Source of the DNA: Gaiellasilicea sp035525905
GTDB taxonomy: Bacteria > Actinomycetota > Thermoleophilia > Gaiellales > Gaiellaceae
DNA length: 17,878 bases
NCBI GenBank assembly: GCA_035525905.1
Contig: DATLDK010000052.1
Span: 1-17,878, forward strand
Direction: 5' to 3'
Of the stretch, positions 1 to 7,063 are shown one piece after another. The translations under genes and the position numbers were made by a program. How positions within the stretch are numbered: position 1 is the stretch's first letter; the number at the start of each line of letters is the position of its first letter. Below the pieces are notes generated by a model. The model was not told the origin of the DNA and did no database searches. It saw only the letters and a list, made by a program, of their open reading frames with translations.

Positions 1-299
1 CGCGGACTCCCGCGGACAATCAGACGGTGCGGAACGTGTTCGTGATCGGGCCGGACAAGAAGGTGAAGCTGATCCTGGTCTATCCGATGACGACGGGCCG
101 GAACTTCGACGAGGTGCTGCGCGTGATCGACTCGTTGCAACTGACCGCGAAGCACAAGGTGGCAACGCCTGTGAACTGGCGGGAGGGTGACGACGTGATC
201 ATCTCCGGCTCCGTCTCCGAAGAGGAGGCCAAGCAGACCTATCCCGACGGGTGGCAGTCGCCGAAGCCCTACATCCGAATCGTTCCCCAGCCACGCTGA
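1..299 (+). CDS. 1-Cys peroxiredoxin (PRDX6-like), C-terminal part, 5' end cut by window
   Basis: The frame is open from base 3 to the TGA at 297-299 and runs off the left edge, so only about 98 residues remain. They match the C-terminal third of PRDX6-type 1-Cys peroxiredoxins: RTPADNQTVRNVFVIGP, then KLILVYP, TTGRNFDEVLRVIDSLQLT, KHKVATPVNW and the EEEAK segment near the end. These enzymes reduce hydrogen peroxide and alkyl hydroperoxides in the cytoplasm. The peroxidatic Cys lies in the missing N-terminal half; what is left is the end of the thioredoxin-like fold and the dimerisation domain. A GTG at base 27 would give a 90-aa protein, but homology continues upstream of it, so it is not the true start. 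The gene leads the + strand block, and whether it is co-transcribed with the next gene (42 bases on) is unknown. Confidence 0.93.
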   Translation, partial: RTPADNQTVRNVFVIGPDKKVKLILVYPMTTGRNFDEVLRVIDSLQLTAKHKVATPVNWREGDDVIISGSVSEEEAKQTYPDGWQSPKPYIRIVPQPR

Positions 300-340
300 G
301 GGCCGAGCCGGCGCGTCGCCCACCCGGTGCCGGCGCGCCG

Positions 341-958
341 TTGCAGAACCGGGTCACGCCGCTCGGCGAGCTCGTCGCGGATCGCGCGCGCGGGCTCGTC
401 TACGGAAACCGCGGGTGCCTCCACGACGAGAGCGGCCGCATCCGCCGCCGCTACAGCGGCAAGCGCTGGATCGCGTGCCGACTCGAGTTCCGCGGCCGGC
501 GGCGAGCACATCTGCTGCGGCCGGGCCGCTACACGGAGCTCTTCTTCCTCGATGAGGCGACCGCGTTCGCCGCCGGGCACCGGCCGTGCGCGGAGTGCCG
601 CCGCGAGGACTACGACGGCTTCAGGGAGCTCTGGCGCGCGCTCCACCCCGGTCAGGTCGGCGCCGACGCGATCGACGCCCAGCTGCACGCAGAGCGGCTG
701 GCCGGCCGGGAGCGTCGCTTGCAGCGGGCACGCCTGGACGAGCTTCCCGACGGCGCCTTCATCCTCAGCGACGGCGAGCCGCGGCTGGTGCTCGGGTCCG
801 AGTTGCTCGCATGGTCGCCGGCCGGCTACACAGGGCGGGTGCCCCGGCCCAGAGGCGCCGCCGCGGAGCTCGTGACGCCGCTCTCGCTGGTCGCAGTCCT
901 GCGAGCCGGCTGGACTCCGCTGGTGCCGCTCCTGCACCCGTCTGCGCGAGGAGCGTAA
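341..958 (+). CDS. Conserved hypothetical protein with Ada-like Cys-x2-Cys motif
   Basis: About 205 aa, Arg-rich, with no signal peptide or membrane helix. I recognise the pattern as a recurrent, unnamed bacterial family: VTPLGEL at the start, GLVYGNRGCLH, then RWIACRLEF, TELFFLDEAT and GHRPCAECRR. The last motif resembles the zinc-binding motif of the Ada N-terminal domain (GFRPCKRC). With the TTG at 341 as start, Cys26, Cys46, Cys83 and Cys86 are candidate metal ligands. Near the C-terminus a GYTGR segment precedes an LVTPLS segment. I chose TTG 341 because the family-like sequence begins there. An in-frame GTG at 251 gives 235 aa, but it overlaps the peroxiredoxin by 49 bases and adds only a low-complexity Ala/Arg/Pro leader. 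Function is unknown; zinc or nucleic-acid binding is a guess from the Ada resemblance. Confidence 0.75.
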   Translation: MQNRVTPLGELVADRARGLVYGNRGCLHDESGRIRRRYSGKRWIACRLEFRGRRRAHLLRPGRYTELFFLDEATAFAAGHRPCAECRREDYDGFRELWRALHPGQVGADAIDAQLHAERLAGRERRLQRARLDELPDGAFILSDGEPRLVLGSELLAWSPAGYTGRVPRPRGAAAELVTPLSLVAVLRAGWTPLVPLLHPSARGA

Positions 959-968
959 GCTCGCGCAG

Positions 969-1823
969 GTGCCACGGGACGACAGGATCCTTGCCGAGTC
1001 GCGCTGGTTGAGCTGGATCGTCGTGGCGGTCCTCCTGCCGGCCGTCGTCGTGCTGTGGGGCTTTCCCGGCCACACGGAGGACTTCTGGTCCTGGCCCATC
1101 GCGGCCGACCTGTCGCAGATCTTCATGGGCGCCGGGTACGGCGCCGGTGCGTACTTCTTCACACGTGCGGCTCTCGCATCGCGCTGGCACACCGTCTCGG
1201 CCGGCGTGCTCTCGGCCGCCTTCTTCGCCGCGGTCATCCTCGTCGTCACGGTCGTCCACTGGGACCGGTTCAACCACGGCGACGCGCCGTTCTGGGCCGC
1301 GTTCGCCTTCTACGCGTGGGTGATCATCTACGGAGCGGCGCCCTTCGTCGTCGGCGGCCTCTGGCTGCGAAACCGGCGCACCGATCCGGAGCGACCCGAG
1401 CCGGGAGACCCGATCGTCCCCGTTGGAATCCGGCTGGCCGCGCGCGCGGTCGCCGCGGGGCTCGGCGCCACGGCGCTGGCGCTCCTGCTCTGGCCGAGGT
1501 TGGCTGTCGAGCACGGGCCCTGGGCGCTGACGCCGCCGACGACGCGGGCGCTCGCTGCCTATATGGCGCAGGTGGCCTGCGGCGCGCTGCTCCTCTCCCT
1601 GGACGAGCGGTGGAGCTCCTGGCGGGTGCTGCTGCAGACATTTCTCGTGGCGACGGGCCTCCTGCTCGTCGGGCTGATTCGCGCGTGGGGCGAGGTCGAA
1701 ACGGGCCGCGTCGCCGCCTGGATCTTCCTCGGCGGGCTCGTCGGTCTCGCGGTGGCGATCCTCGCGCTCTACCGCAAGTTGGAGAACCGGGGTGAGCTCC
1801 CGGAGCACCGCACCGCTCTGTGA
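969..1823 (+). CDS. Predicted eight-helix membrane protein, unknown function
   Basis: 284 aa from a GTG start ten bases after the previous stop. The Shine-Dalgarno is weak, so the start is uncertain by a few codons. Hydrophobic segments fall at roughly residues 14-31, 48-69, 76-98, 107-133, 158-177, 190-211, 217-240 and 248-269, giving about eight transmembrane helices with a short charged loop after the fourth (NRRTDPERPEPGD). A conserved-looking HWDRFNHG motif follows helix 3. I do not recognise a characterised family, and no transporter or enzyme signature is visible. The gene ends 12 bases before the geranylgeranyl reductase-like gene, so the two are probably co-transcribed. An integral membrane partner for a lipid- or quinone-modifying reductase is possible, but that rests on adjacency alone. 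Confidence 0.8.
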   Translation: MPRDDRILAESRWLSWIVVAVLLPAVVVLWGFPGHTEDFWSWPIAADLSQIFMGAGYGAGAYFFTRAALASRWHTVSAGVLSAAFFAAVILVVTVVHWDRFNHGDAPFWAAFAFYAWVIIYGAAPFVVGGLWLRNRRTDPERPEPGDPIVPVGIRLAARAVAAGLGATALALLLWPRLAVEHGPWALTPPTTRALAAYMAQVACGALLLSLDERWSSWRVLLQTFLVATGLLLVGLIRAWGEVETGRVAAWIFLGGLVGLAVAILALYRKLENRGELPEHRTAL

Positions 1824-1828
1824 GAGGA
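1822..1828 (+). promoter_or_regulatory. Ribosome binding site for the geranylgeranyl reductase-like gene
   Basis: GAGAGGA begins within the TGA stop of the membrane protein gene and lies seven bases before the ATG at 1836. It supports that start and suggests efficient reinitiation. Confidence 0.6.
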
Positions 1829-1835
1829 TCCGCCG

Positions 1836-3029
1836 ATGCCCGAGAGCTTCGACGTCATCGTCGTCGGCGCCGGTCCGGCGGGGTCGATGTCGGCCTACTT
1901 CCTCGCCGCGGAGGGGCTTTCGGTCCTGCTGCTCGACCGGGCTCGCTTCCCGCGCGACAAGCCGTGCGGGGGCGGTGTCACGGGACGAGCGGCGGCAATT
2001 CTGCCCTTCTCGATCGACCCCGTCGTGGAGGATGTCGTCGACCGTCTCGAGATCGGTCTGTCGTACTCGCGGCGCTTCGAACGGCGGAGCGAGAAGCCAC
2101 TGATCTACATGACGCGCCGGGTCCTGCTCGACGCGTTTCTCGTCGAGCGGGCGCGCGAGGCCGGCGCGGTCTTCCGCGACGGGACGAAGGTGACCGAGGT
2201 GCAGCTGCGGGACGGGGACGCCGTCGTGCGGGCCAAAGACTGGACCGGAACGTGTGGCGTCGTGATCGGCGCGGACGGGACGAACGGGATCACCGCACGC
2301 GCTCTGGGCTGCGATCGCGCTCGCGTGCACCTCGTGGCGCTCGAAGCCGACCTCAGCTACGACACCGTCGACCGCGATCGGTACCGGGGACGGGCGGTCT
2401 TGCAGCTGGGGGCGGTCCCCGGGGGCTACGGCTGGATCTTCCCGAAGCGCGACCACGTCAACGTCGGGGTGGGCGGATGGGAGGCAGAGGGTCCGCGCCT
2501 GCGCTCCCATCTCGCCGAGCTCGTGTCCGGATACGGGCTCGAGGGCGGCTCGCTCGCGAACGTCCGCGGCTATCGGCTGCCGCTTCGGGGAGCCGGCGAC
2601 GGCCTGACGAATGGTCGCGGCCTCGTCGTCGGCGATGCCGCCGGGCTCGTGGACCCGCTTACGGGTGACGGCATGTACGAGGCATTTCTCAGCGCGCGCC
2701 TCGCCTCACGGGCGGTCTCCGACTTTCTCCAGGGCCGCAGCGATGCGCTCGCTCCGTACGCGGAGGCGACGTTGCGCGCGCTCGGGCCTCTCTGCGTGGC
2801 CTCTTGGGGCGGCAAGCGCGCGTTCGACCGCTTCCCGCGCCTCAGCTACTCCGTCGCTAGGTCGCGAAGGGCTTGGCGCGTGATCGCGGACCTGCTGCAG
2901 GACGGTGGAAGCTCGGATGCCGCGCCGGATGCTGATCCGATGCCGCTGTTTCTCAACGCGCTGCTCGCCGCAACGGCCGGAGGCGCCGGCAGGCCGTACC
3001 GGCAGGAGCTCAGGAGCCTGCGTCATTGA
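1836..3029 (+). CDS. Geranylgeranyl reductase family FAD-dependent oxidoreductase
   Basis: 397 aa from ATG, the usual length for the family. An N-terminal FAD Rossmann motif GAGPAG lies at residues 11-16, with the ribose-binding acidic residue in LLLDRARFPRDK at about 31-42. The family-typical PCGGG follows at 43-47, and the second FAD motif GDAAGLVDPLTGDGM starts at residue 266. These enzymes (GGR, ChlP/BchP, the mycobacterial menaquinone reductase MenJ) saturate isoprenoid double bonds of lipids, chlorophyll side chains or menaquinone. No photosynthesis genes are nearby, so menaquinone or another polyprenyl lipid is the likelier substrate; this is inference. A related FAD-dependent monooxygenase or halogenase cannot be fully excluded. 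The stop overlaps the TTG of the next gene (TTGA), implying translational coupling with the FHA-amidohydrolase. Confidence 0.88.
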   Translation: MPESFDVIVVGAGPAGSMSAYFLAAEGLSVLLLDRARFPRDKPCGGGVTGRAAAILPFSIDPVVEDVVDRLEIGLSYSRRFERRSEKPLIYMTRRVLLDAFLVERAREAGAVFRDGTKVTEVQLRDGDAVVRAKDWTGTCGVVIGADGTNGITARALGCDRARVHLVALEADLSYDTVDRDRYRGRAVLQLGAVPGGYGWIFPKRDHVNVGVGGWEAEGPRLRSHLAELVSGYGLEGGSLANVRGYRLPLRGAGDGLTNGRGLVVGDAAGLVDPLTGDGMYEAFLSARLASRAVSDFLQGRSDALAPYAEATLRALGPLCVASWGGKRAFDRFPRLSYSVARSRRAWRVIADLLQDGGSSDAAPDADPMPLFLNALLAATAGGAGRPYRQELRSLRH

Positions 3030-4621
3030 CCGCAGCTCTGCGCGCGACGGCAGGGCCGGCCACCGGGCTGAAGCTTCCGCTCGTCGGAGGGCTTCAACTC
3101 GGACGCGCGGCGCCAGGCTTCGAGCTCCTGACGGCGGACGCTGAGCTTTCGCGCAGTCACGCGTCGATCTCGCAGGAGGGCGACGGGGGATTCGTGATCC
3201 AGGACCTCGGCTCGCGCAACGGCACGTGGGTCAACGGTGTGCGCGTCGAGAGGCAGCGGCTGCAGCCGGGGGATCTCGTCCGTGTGGGCGAGTCGACCTT
3301 CGAGCTCGTCGAGGACGCGCCGCCCAGCCTGCTCTACGACGACGAGTCGATCCGGCCCTGGTACGAGCACGCGCTGGAGATGATCGCCCCCGGCACCGCG
3401 CTGCTCGATTTCCATGGGCACACGGGCTTCAACGATCCTGACGGCTTCACCTTCTCGCCCGAGCAGCTGGTGGCGACGCTGGAGGCGGCAGGCGCGCGTG
3501 GGGTCGTGATGCCCATGCACGAGCCGGACGGGTACCCGCCGGCCAATGATCGCGTCCTGGCTCAGGCAGCTGCTTCGGACGGCCGGCTGATCCCGTTCTG
3601 CCGGCTCGATCCCAAGCGCGATGCAATCGCGGAGGCGACGCGTTGCGTCGAGGCCGGCGCGCGCGGGATCAAGCTCCACCCCCGAGCAGAGGGCTTCGAG
3701 CTCTGGGATCCCGAAGTGGAGCCGATCTTCGCGCTCGCGCATGAGCGTCGGCTGCCGATCCTCATCCATGCGGGGCGGGGCATCCCGACGCTCTGCCGGG
3801 ACGCGGTCGCGCTCACCGAGCGGTACCCCGACGCGCGAATCGTGCTCGCGCACGCGGCGATCTGCGACCTCAACTGGCTCTGGCGGGACATCCCGCGCTA
3901 TCCGAACCTGCTGATCGACACCGCCTGGTGGCACCCGGTCGACCTGGCCGCGCTCTTCGCCCTCGTGCCGCCGGGCCAGCTCGTCTTCGGCAGCGATCTC
4001 CCCTACTTCACACCCTTCATGTCGGCCACGATGGCGGTCCGCTTCGGGCTCCAGGTGGGGCTCACCCAGGAGCAGCTCGCGGGGATCCTCGGGCTTCAGG
4101 CCGAGCGGTTGCTCGACGGGGGTGAGCCGCTCGCCCTCGGCCCCGCACCTGGCCCGGAACGGCTCGGCTACAGCGTGCTGCTCGAGCGCCTTACGTCGGT
4201 GCTCGTGCTGGCGGTGGGGCGCATGCTGATGGGCCGCACCGGCTACGAGCCGCTGGCGCTCGCCCGGCTCGCCTGCAACGTCGGGGACGACGACGCGCCC
4301 GAGGCAGCGGTGTGCCGGAACGTGCTGGCCCTCCTCGAGGGTCAGGAGCGCTTTGCGCGTGAGCATCCGGGCGACGGCCCGCCGCTCGCACCGGGGATCC
4401 GCTCGATCATGCTCGCCGCCACGATCTCCCGTACGCCCGACGTGCCGTTGCCACCGCTGCCGGCGTTCGCCCGCGGCGACGCGCTGCGTGCTGAGGCCGA
4501 CGCGGGTCACCGTTCCTTCGAGGCCACGAAGCTCCATCGCGTCGTCCTCCCGTCCGTACCGCCGGACCTGCGTCACTCTTCCGCGGCCGACCTCTTGATG
4601 GTCGATACGCAAACCGACTAG
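3026..4621 (+). CDS. FHA domain fused to TIM-barrel amidohydrolase
   Basis: 531 aa from a TTG overlapping the previous stop. Residues about 15-97 are a forkhead-associated (phosphothreonine-binding) domain with its canonical residues: Gly26-Arg27, SRSH at 42-45 and NGTWVNG at 65-71. From about 125 a metal-dependent amidohydrolase barrel follows, with the strand-1 motif DFHGH (His130, His132), Lys216-Leu-His218, His248 in LIHAGRG, His276 in LAHAA and the catalytic-type Asp324 in GSDLPYF. This is the ligand set of the amidohydrolase_2 (PF04909-type) group, which includes decarboxylases and lactonases. Residues about 370-531 form an additional Ala/Leu-rich C-terminal region of unknown fold. Substrate is unknown. 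The FHA half suggests recruitment by, or control through, Ser/Thr-phosphorylated partners. Sequence stays in one frame across the junction, so this is one designed protein and not a frameshift. Confidence 0.87.
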   Translation: MTAALRATAGPATGLKLPLVGGLQLGRAAPGFELLTADAELSRSHASISQEGDGGFVIQDLGSRNGTWVNGVRVERQRLQPGDLVRVGESTFELVEDAPPSLLYDDESIRPWYEHALEMIAPGTALLDFHGHTGFNDPDGFTFSPEQLVATLEAAGARGVVMPMHEPDGYPPANDRVLAQAAASDGRLIPFCRLDPKRDAIAEATRCVEAGARGIKLHPRAEGFELWDPEVEPIFALAHERRLPILIHAGRGIPTLCRDAVALTERYPDARIVLAHAAICDLNWLWRDIPRYPNLLIDTAWWHPVDLAALFALVPPGQLVFGSDLPYFTPFMSATMAVRFGLQVGLTQEQLAGILGLQAERLLDGGEPLALGPAPGPERLGYSVLLERLTSVLVLAVGRMLMGRTGYEPLALARLACNVGDDDAPEAAVCRNVLALLEGQERFAREHPGDGPPLAPGIRSIMLAATISRTPDVPLPPLPAFARGDALRAEADAGHRSFEATKLHRVVLPSVPPDLRHSSAADLLMVDTQTD

Positions 4622-4632
4622 GGTCGCCCAAA

Positions 4633-4641
4633 GAGAGGAGG
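4633..4641 (+). promoter_or_regulatory. Strong ribosome binding site before the CNB gene
   Basis: GAGAGGAGG ends six bases before the GTG at 4648. It lies in the only gap (26 bases) between the genes from 1836 to 8271, and it fixes the start of the CNB-domain gene. Independent translation initiation may give this protein and the coupled genes behind it a different level from the FHA gene. Confidence 0.75.
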
Positions 4642-4647
4642 TTCGCC

Positions 4648-5106
4648 GTGGCGAGCCAGACAGACATAGCGCACGACCTCGCTGGGATCACGCTCTTCGC
4701 AGACCTGTCGCCGGCGCAGTTGGACAAGGTCGGGCAGGCGTTCGAGGAGCAGTGGTTCCAGCCGGGCGAGCGGGCGCAGCGGCAGGGGTTCGTCGGCAGC
4801 GGCTTTCACGTGATCCTCGACGGGGAGGCCGAGTGGCGGATCGACGGCGAGCTCGTCGACCGGACGGCGACGACGCTGATCACGACGAGGCCGCTCCTGC
4901 TCAAGCGCGGCGACTGGTTCGGCGAGCTGACCATTCTCTTCAACGAGCCGTCCATCTCGGACGTCGTCGCAGCGACGCCGCTGCGCTGCATCGTGCTGCC
5001 GCCGCAGGACCTGGAGCCGTTTCTGTTCGGCTATCCGCAGGTCATGTACAGGCTCCTGCTCGGCGAAGCTCGCCGGCTGCGCGACCCTCTTCGCTGGCAA
5101 CGATGA
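4648..5106 (+). CDS. Stand-alone cyclic nucleotide-binding domain protein
   Basis: 152 aa from GTG with a strong ribosome binding site. The whole protein is one CNB/CAP effector fold: an N-terminal LFADLSPAQLDKV helix, the beta-roll with a GFHVILDGEAEW segment, and the phosphate-binding cassette WFGELTILFNEPSISDVV (residues about 90-107). Phe91-Gly92-Glu93-Leu94 fits the canonical FGE(L). The arginine that binds the cyclic phosphate, expected right after the proline, is Ser102 (PSIS in place of PRAA/PRSA), so classical cAMP/cGMP binding is doubtful. There is no DNA-binding domain and no fused catalytic domain. The stop overlaps the ATG of the flavoprotein gene (ATGA). CNB domains are elsewhere fused to thioredoxin reductase-like flavoproteins, so this protein may be a regulatory subunit of its neighbour; that is inference. 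Confidence 0.85.
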   Translation: MASQTDIAHDLAGITLFADLSPAQLDKVGQAFEEQWFQPGERAQRQGFVGSGFHVILDGEAEWRIDGELVDRTATTLITTRPLLLKRGDWFGELTILFNEPSISDVVAATPLRCIVLPPQDLEPFLFGYPQVMYRLLLGEARRLRDPLRWQR

Positions 5107-6608
5107 GCCAGGGGCCCCATCCGCCTGGCGACTACAAGGTCGTGGTCGTCGGTACGGGGCCGGGCGGCCTCCAGCTGTCATCCGAGCTGACGAAGGTCGG
5201 CGTGCCCCATGCTCTGCTCTCGCAGGACGAGGGCCCGGGCGGGATGTTCCGGCGCTTCCCACTCTTCCACCGGCTCAACACGTCGTCGCGCCGTTTCGCA
5301 GTCGTGCCGCGCGAGTCGATGGCGTTCTACCGCTACGACTGGAACAGCCTCATCAACGAGGCGCCCGAGCAGAGAGCGCTCGTCCCCGAGTTCATGGACG
5401 GCCTGCACTACTTTCCGCGTCGCTCCGAGATGGCCGACGCGCTCGGGGCCTTCGCCGAGCGTGCGGGGGTCGAGGCCCGCTACGGCTGCCGCTGGGAGTC
5501 GACGCGTGAGGACGCGGGACGCTTCGTGCTCGGTACGACCGATGGCGAGTACACCTGCGACATCGCGGTGTTCGCCATCGGGATGTCCGAGCCGTGGCGC
5601 CCACCCACCCCCGGACTCGAGCTCGTCCCGCACTACGACGACCTGAAGGGACGCGATGCCCAGTCGTTCCAGGGCAAGCGGGTCTTCATCGTCGGCAAGC
5701 GCAACTCGGCCTTCGAGATCGCCGACGAGATCCTGCCCTGGGCGGCTCAGATCGTCCTCGGCTCGCCCCATCACGTCCGCCCGTCGATCGTGACCGGCGT
5801 CCCCACGCCGCCGCGCGCTCGGTATCTGGAGGTGTTCGAGGACCACTGTTTCGGCGGCGGCAGCTTCGTGGTGGATTGCGCGATCGAGCGGATCGAGCGC
5901 AACGGAGATGGGTGGCGCGTGCACGCTGAGGGGACGACGGAGCCGGGCACGATGGTGTTCGACGTGGACGAGGTGATCGCCACGACCGGCTTCGGGACGC
6001 CGCTCGGGGATCTCCGCGAGCTCGGGGTGACGACCTTCTACAAGGACCGGCTCCCGACCCAGACGCCGTACTGGGAGAGCTCGACCGTCCCGGGGATCTT
6101 CTTCGCGGGTGCAGCCACCCAGGGACAGGTCGGACTGCGCAAGTACGGCTTTCCGAACGGCTCCGCGTCGGTGGGCGGCTTTCGCTACAACGCGGTCGTC
6201 CAGGCGGTCGAGATCGGCCGGCGTCTCGGCATCGAGCCGGACCGGCCGGAGCTCTCCGAGGACGAGGTGGTGCCGTTCCTCCTCGACCAGGCCACGAACG
6301 AGGGGGCTCTGTGGCGCCAGCCCGCCCACCTGGCGCGGATCGTTAGCTTCGACTCCGCGGAGGGAATCCGCGACGAAGGCATCCTGCCGGTCACACCCTT
6401 CGTCGACTCGGCGGGCCCGGCGGCCGCCGCGTTGGTGGTGGAGACCGATCCCGAGGGCAAGCTGCAGCTGTGCGTCTACGTGCGGCGCGGCGGACGCGTC
6501 AGCGAGCACCTGCTGCCGCCGGCTTTCATGCACGACTTCCGCACGCCCGAGCATCACGCCGAGTTGGAGAGCGTGCTCGCAGGATTGGTCCGCGAGCCCG
6601 TCGCATGA
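5103..6608 (+). CDS. FAD/NAD(P)-dependent oxidoreductase (FMO/YpdA-like), extended C-terminus
   Basis: 501 aa from the ATG in the ATGA overlap with the CNB gene. The FAD motif GTGPGG is at residues 17-22; a second nucleotide-binding segment, RVFIVGKRNSAFEIADEI, lies near residue 200, and an ATTGFGTP motif near 293, typical of two-dinucleotide-binding-domain flavoproteins. There is no CxxC redox pair, so it is not a thioredoxin reductase. I also see no clear FxGxxxHxxxY/F Baeyer-Villiger or FMO fingerprint. The second Rossmann loop reads GKRNSA where GxGNSA is usual, which may change NAD(P)H preference. Residues about 385-501 form an extra C-terminal region of unknown function ending in a short charged helix. 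Hydroxylation or NAD(P)H-dependent reduction of a small molecule is likely; the substrate is unknown. It overlaps the CoA-binding gene by ATGA. Confidence 0.82.
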   Translation: MSQGPHPPGDYKVVVVGTGPGGLQLSSELTKVGVPHALLSQDEGPGGMFRRFPLFHRLNTSSRRFAVVPRESMAFYRYDWNSLINEAPEQRALVPEFMDGLHYFPRRSEMADALGAFAERAGVEARYGCRWESTREDAGRFVLGTTDGEYTCDIAVFAIGMSEPWRPPTPGLELVPHYDDLKGRDAQSFQGKRVFIVGKRNSAFEIADEILPWAAQIVLGSPHHVRPSIVTGVPTPPRARYLEVFEDHCFGGGSFVVDCAIERIERNGDGWRVHAEGTTEPGTMVFDVDEVIATTGFGTPLGDLRELGVTTFYKDRLPTQTPYWESSTVPGIFFAGAATQGQVGLRKYGFPNGSASVGGFRYNAVVQAVEIGRRLGIEPDRPELSEDEVVPFLLDQATNEGALWRQPAHLARIVSFDSAEGIRDEGILPVTPFVDSAGPAAAALVVETDPEGKLQLCVYVRRGGRVSEHLLPPAFMHDFRTPEHHAELESVLAGLVREPVA

Positions 6609-7063
6609 TCCTGCCCTCGGCGGAGGAGCTGCGGCGGCTGTACGCCGAGAGCGAGACGATCGCAGTCGTCGGCTGCTCCGGCCAGTGGCCCAAACCCTCG
6701 CATGTCGTCCCCGCCTACATGCAGTCCGAGGGGTATCGCATCCTCCCCGTCAACCCGAACGAGGACGAGCTCCTCGGTGAGCGCTGCGTAGAGGCGCTCG
6801 AGGACGTGGTCGGGCCGATCGACATCGTCAACGTCTTCCGGCCGGCGCCCGAAGCGCCTGCGATCGCACGCGTGGCGGTCGAGACCGGGGCCCGGTGCCT
6901 CTGGATCCAGAACGACATCGTCTCGGAGGAGGCGGCGCGGATCGCCGCGGAAGGTGGGCTGACCGTCGTGATGGACAGCTGCATCGGAATCATGCACGGC
7001 GATCTCGGGCTGGGGGTCGGCGTCACCGAGTGGAAGGCGGCCCGCGAGGCCTCTTGGCAGTGA
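6605..7063 (+). CDS. CoA-binding domain protein (YccU-like)
   Basis: 152 aa from the ATG overlapping the flavoprotein stop. The protein is a single CoA-binding Rossmann domain of the YccU type: IAVVGCSG at about residues 19-26, GYRILPVNPNEDELLGERC, DIVNVFRP, ARCLWIQNDIVSEEAA and a DSCIGIMH motif near 127-134 (DRCxxxEH in many relatives). Length and motif order fit the family. Family members bind CoA in structural studies, but their cellular role is unclear. The full domain order of an acyl-CoA synthetase is absent. The stop overlaps the GTG of the MFS gene (GTGA), so translation is coupled both ways. The function within this operon is unknown. Confidence 0.9.
   Translation: MILPSAEELRRLYAESETIAVVGCSGQWPKPSHVVPAYMQSEGYRILPVNPNEDELLGERCVEALEDVVGPIDIVNVFRPAPEAPAIARVAVETGARCLWIQNDIVSEEAARIAAEGGLTVVMDSCIGIMHGDLGLGVGVTEWKAAREASWQ

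Noticed and set aside
765..2510. 581-aa open frame on the - strand opposite the membrane protein and GGR genes
   Set aside because: Arg/Asp/Glu-rich shadow without hydrophobic or catalytic pattern.
3023..4612. 529-aa open frame on the - strand opposite the FHA-amidohydrolase
   Set aside because: The + strand has intact FHA and metal-site motifs; the antisense frame has none.
4752..5102. Possible upstream extension of the flavoprotein gene
   Set aside because: It lies inside the CNB gene in another frame; the FAD motif comes just after the ATG at 5103, which shares ATGA with the CNB stop.
5103..6608. Thioredoxin reductase identity for the flavoprotein next to the CNB gene
   Set aside because: No CxxC redox pair anywhere in the protein.
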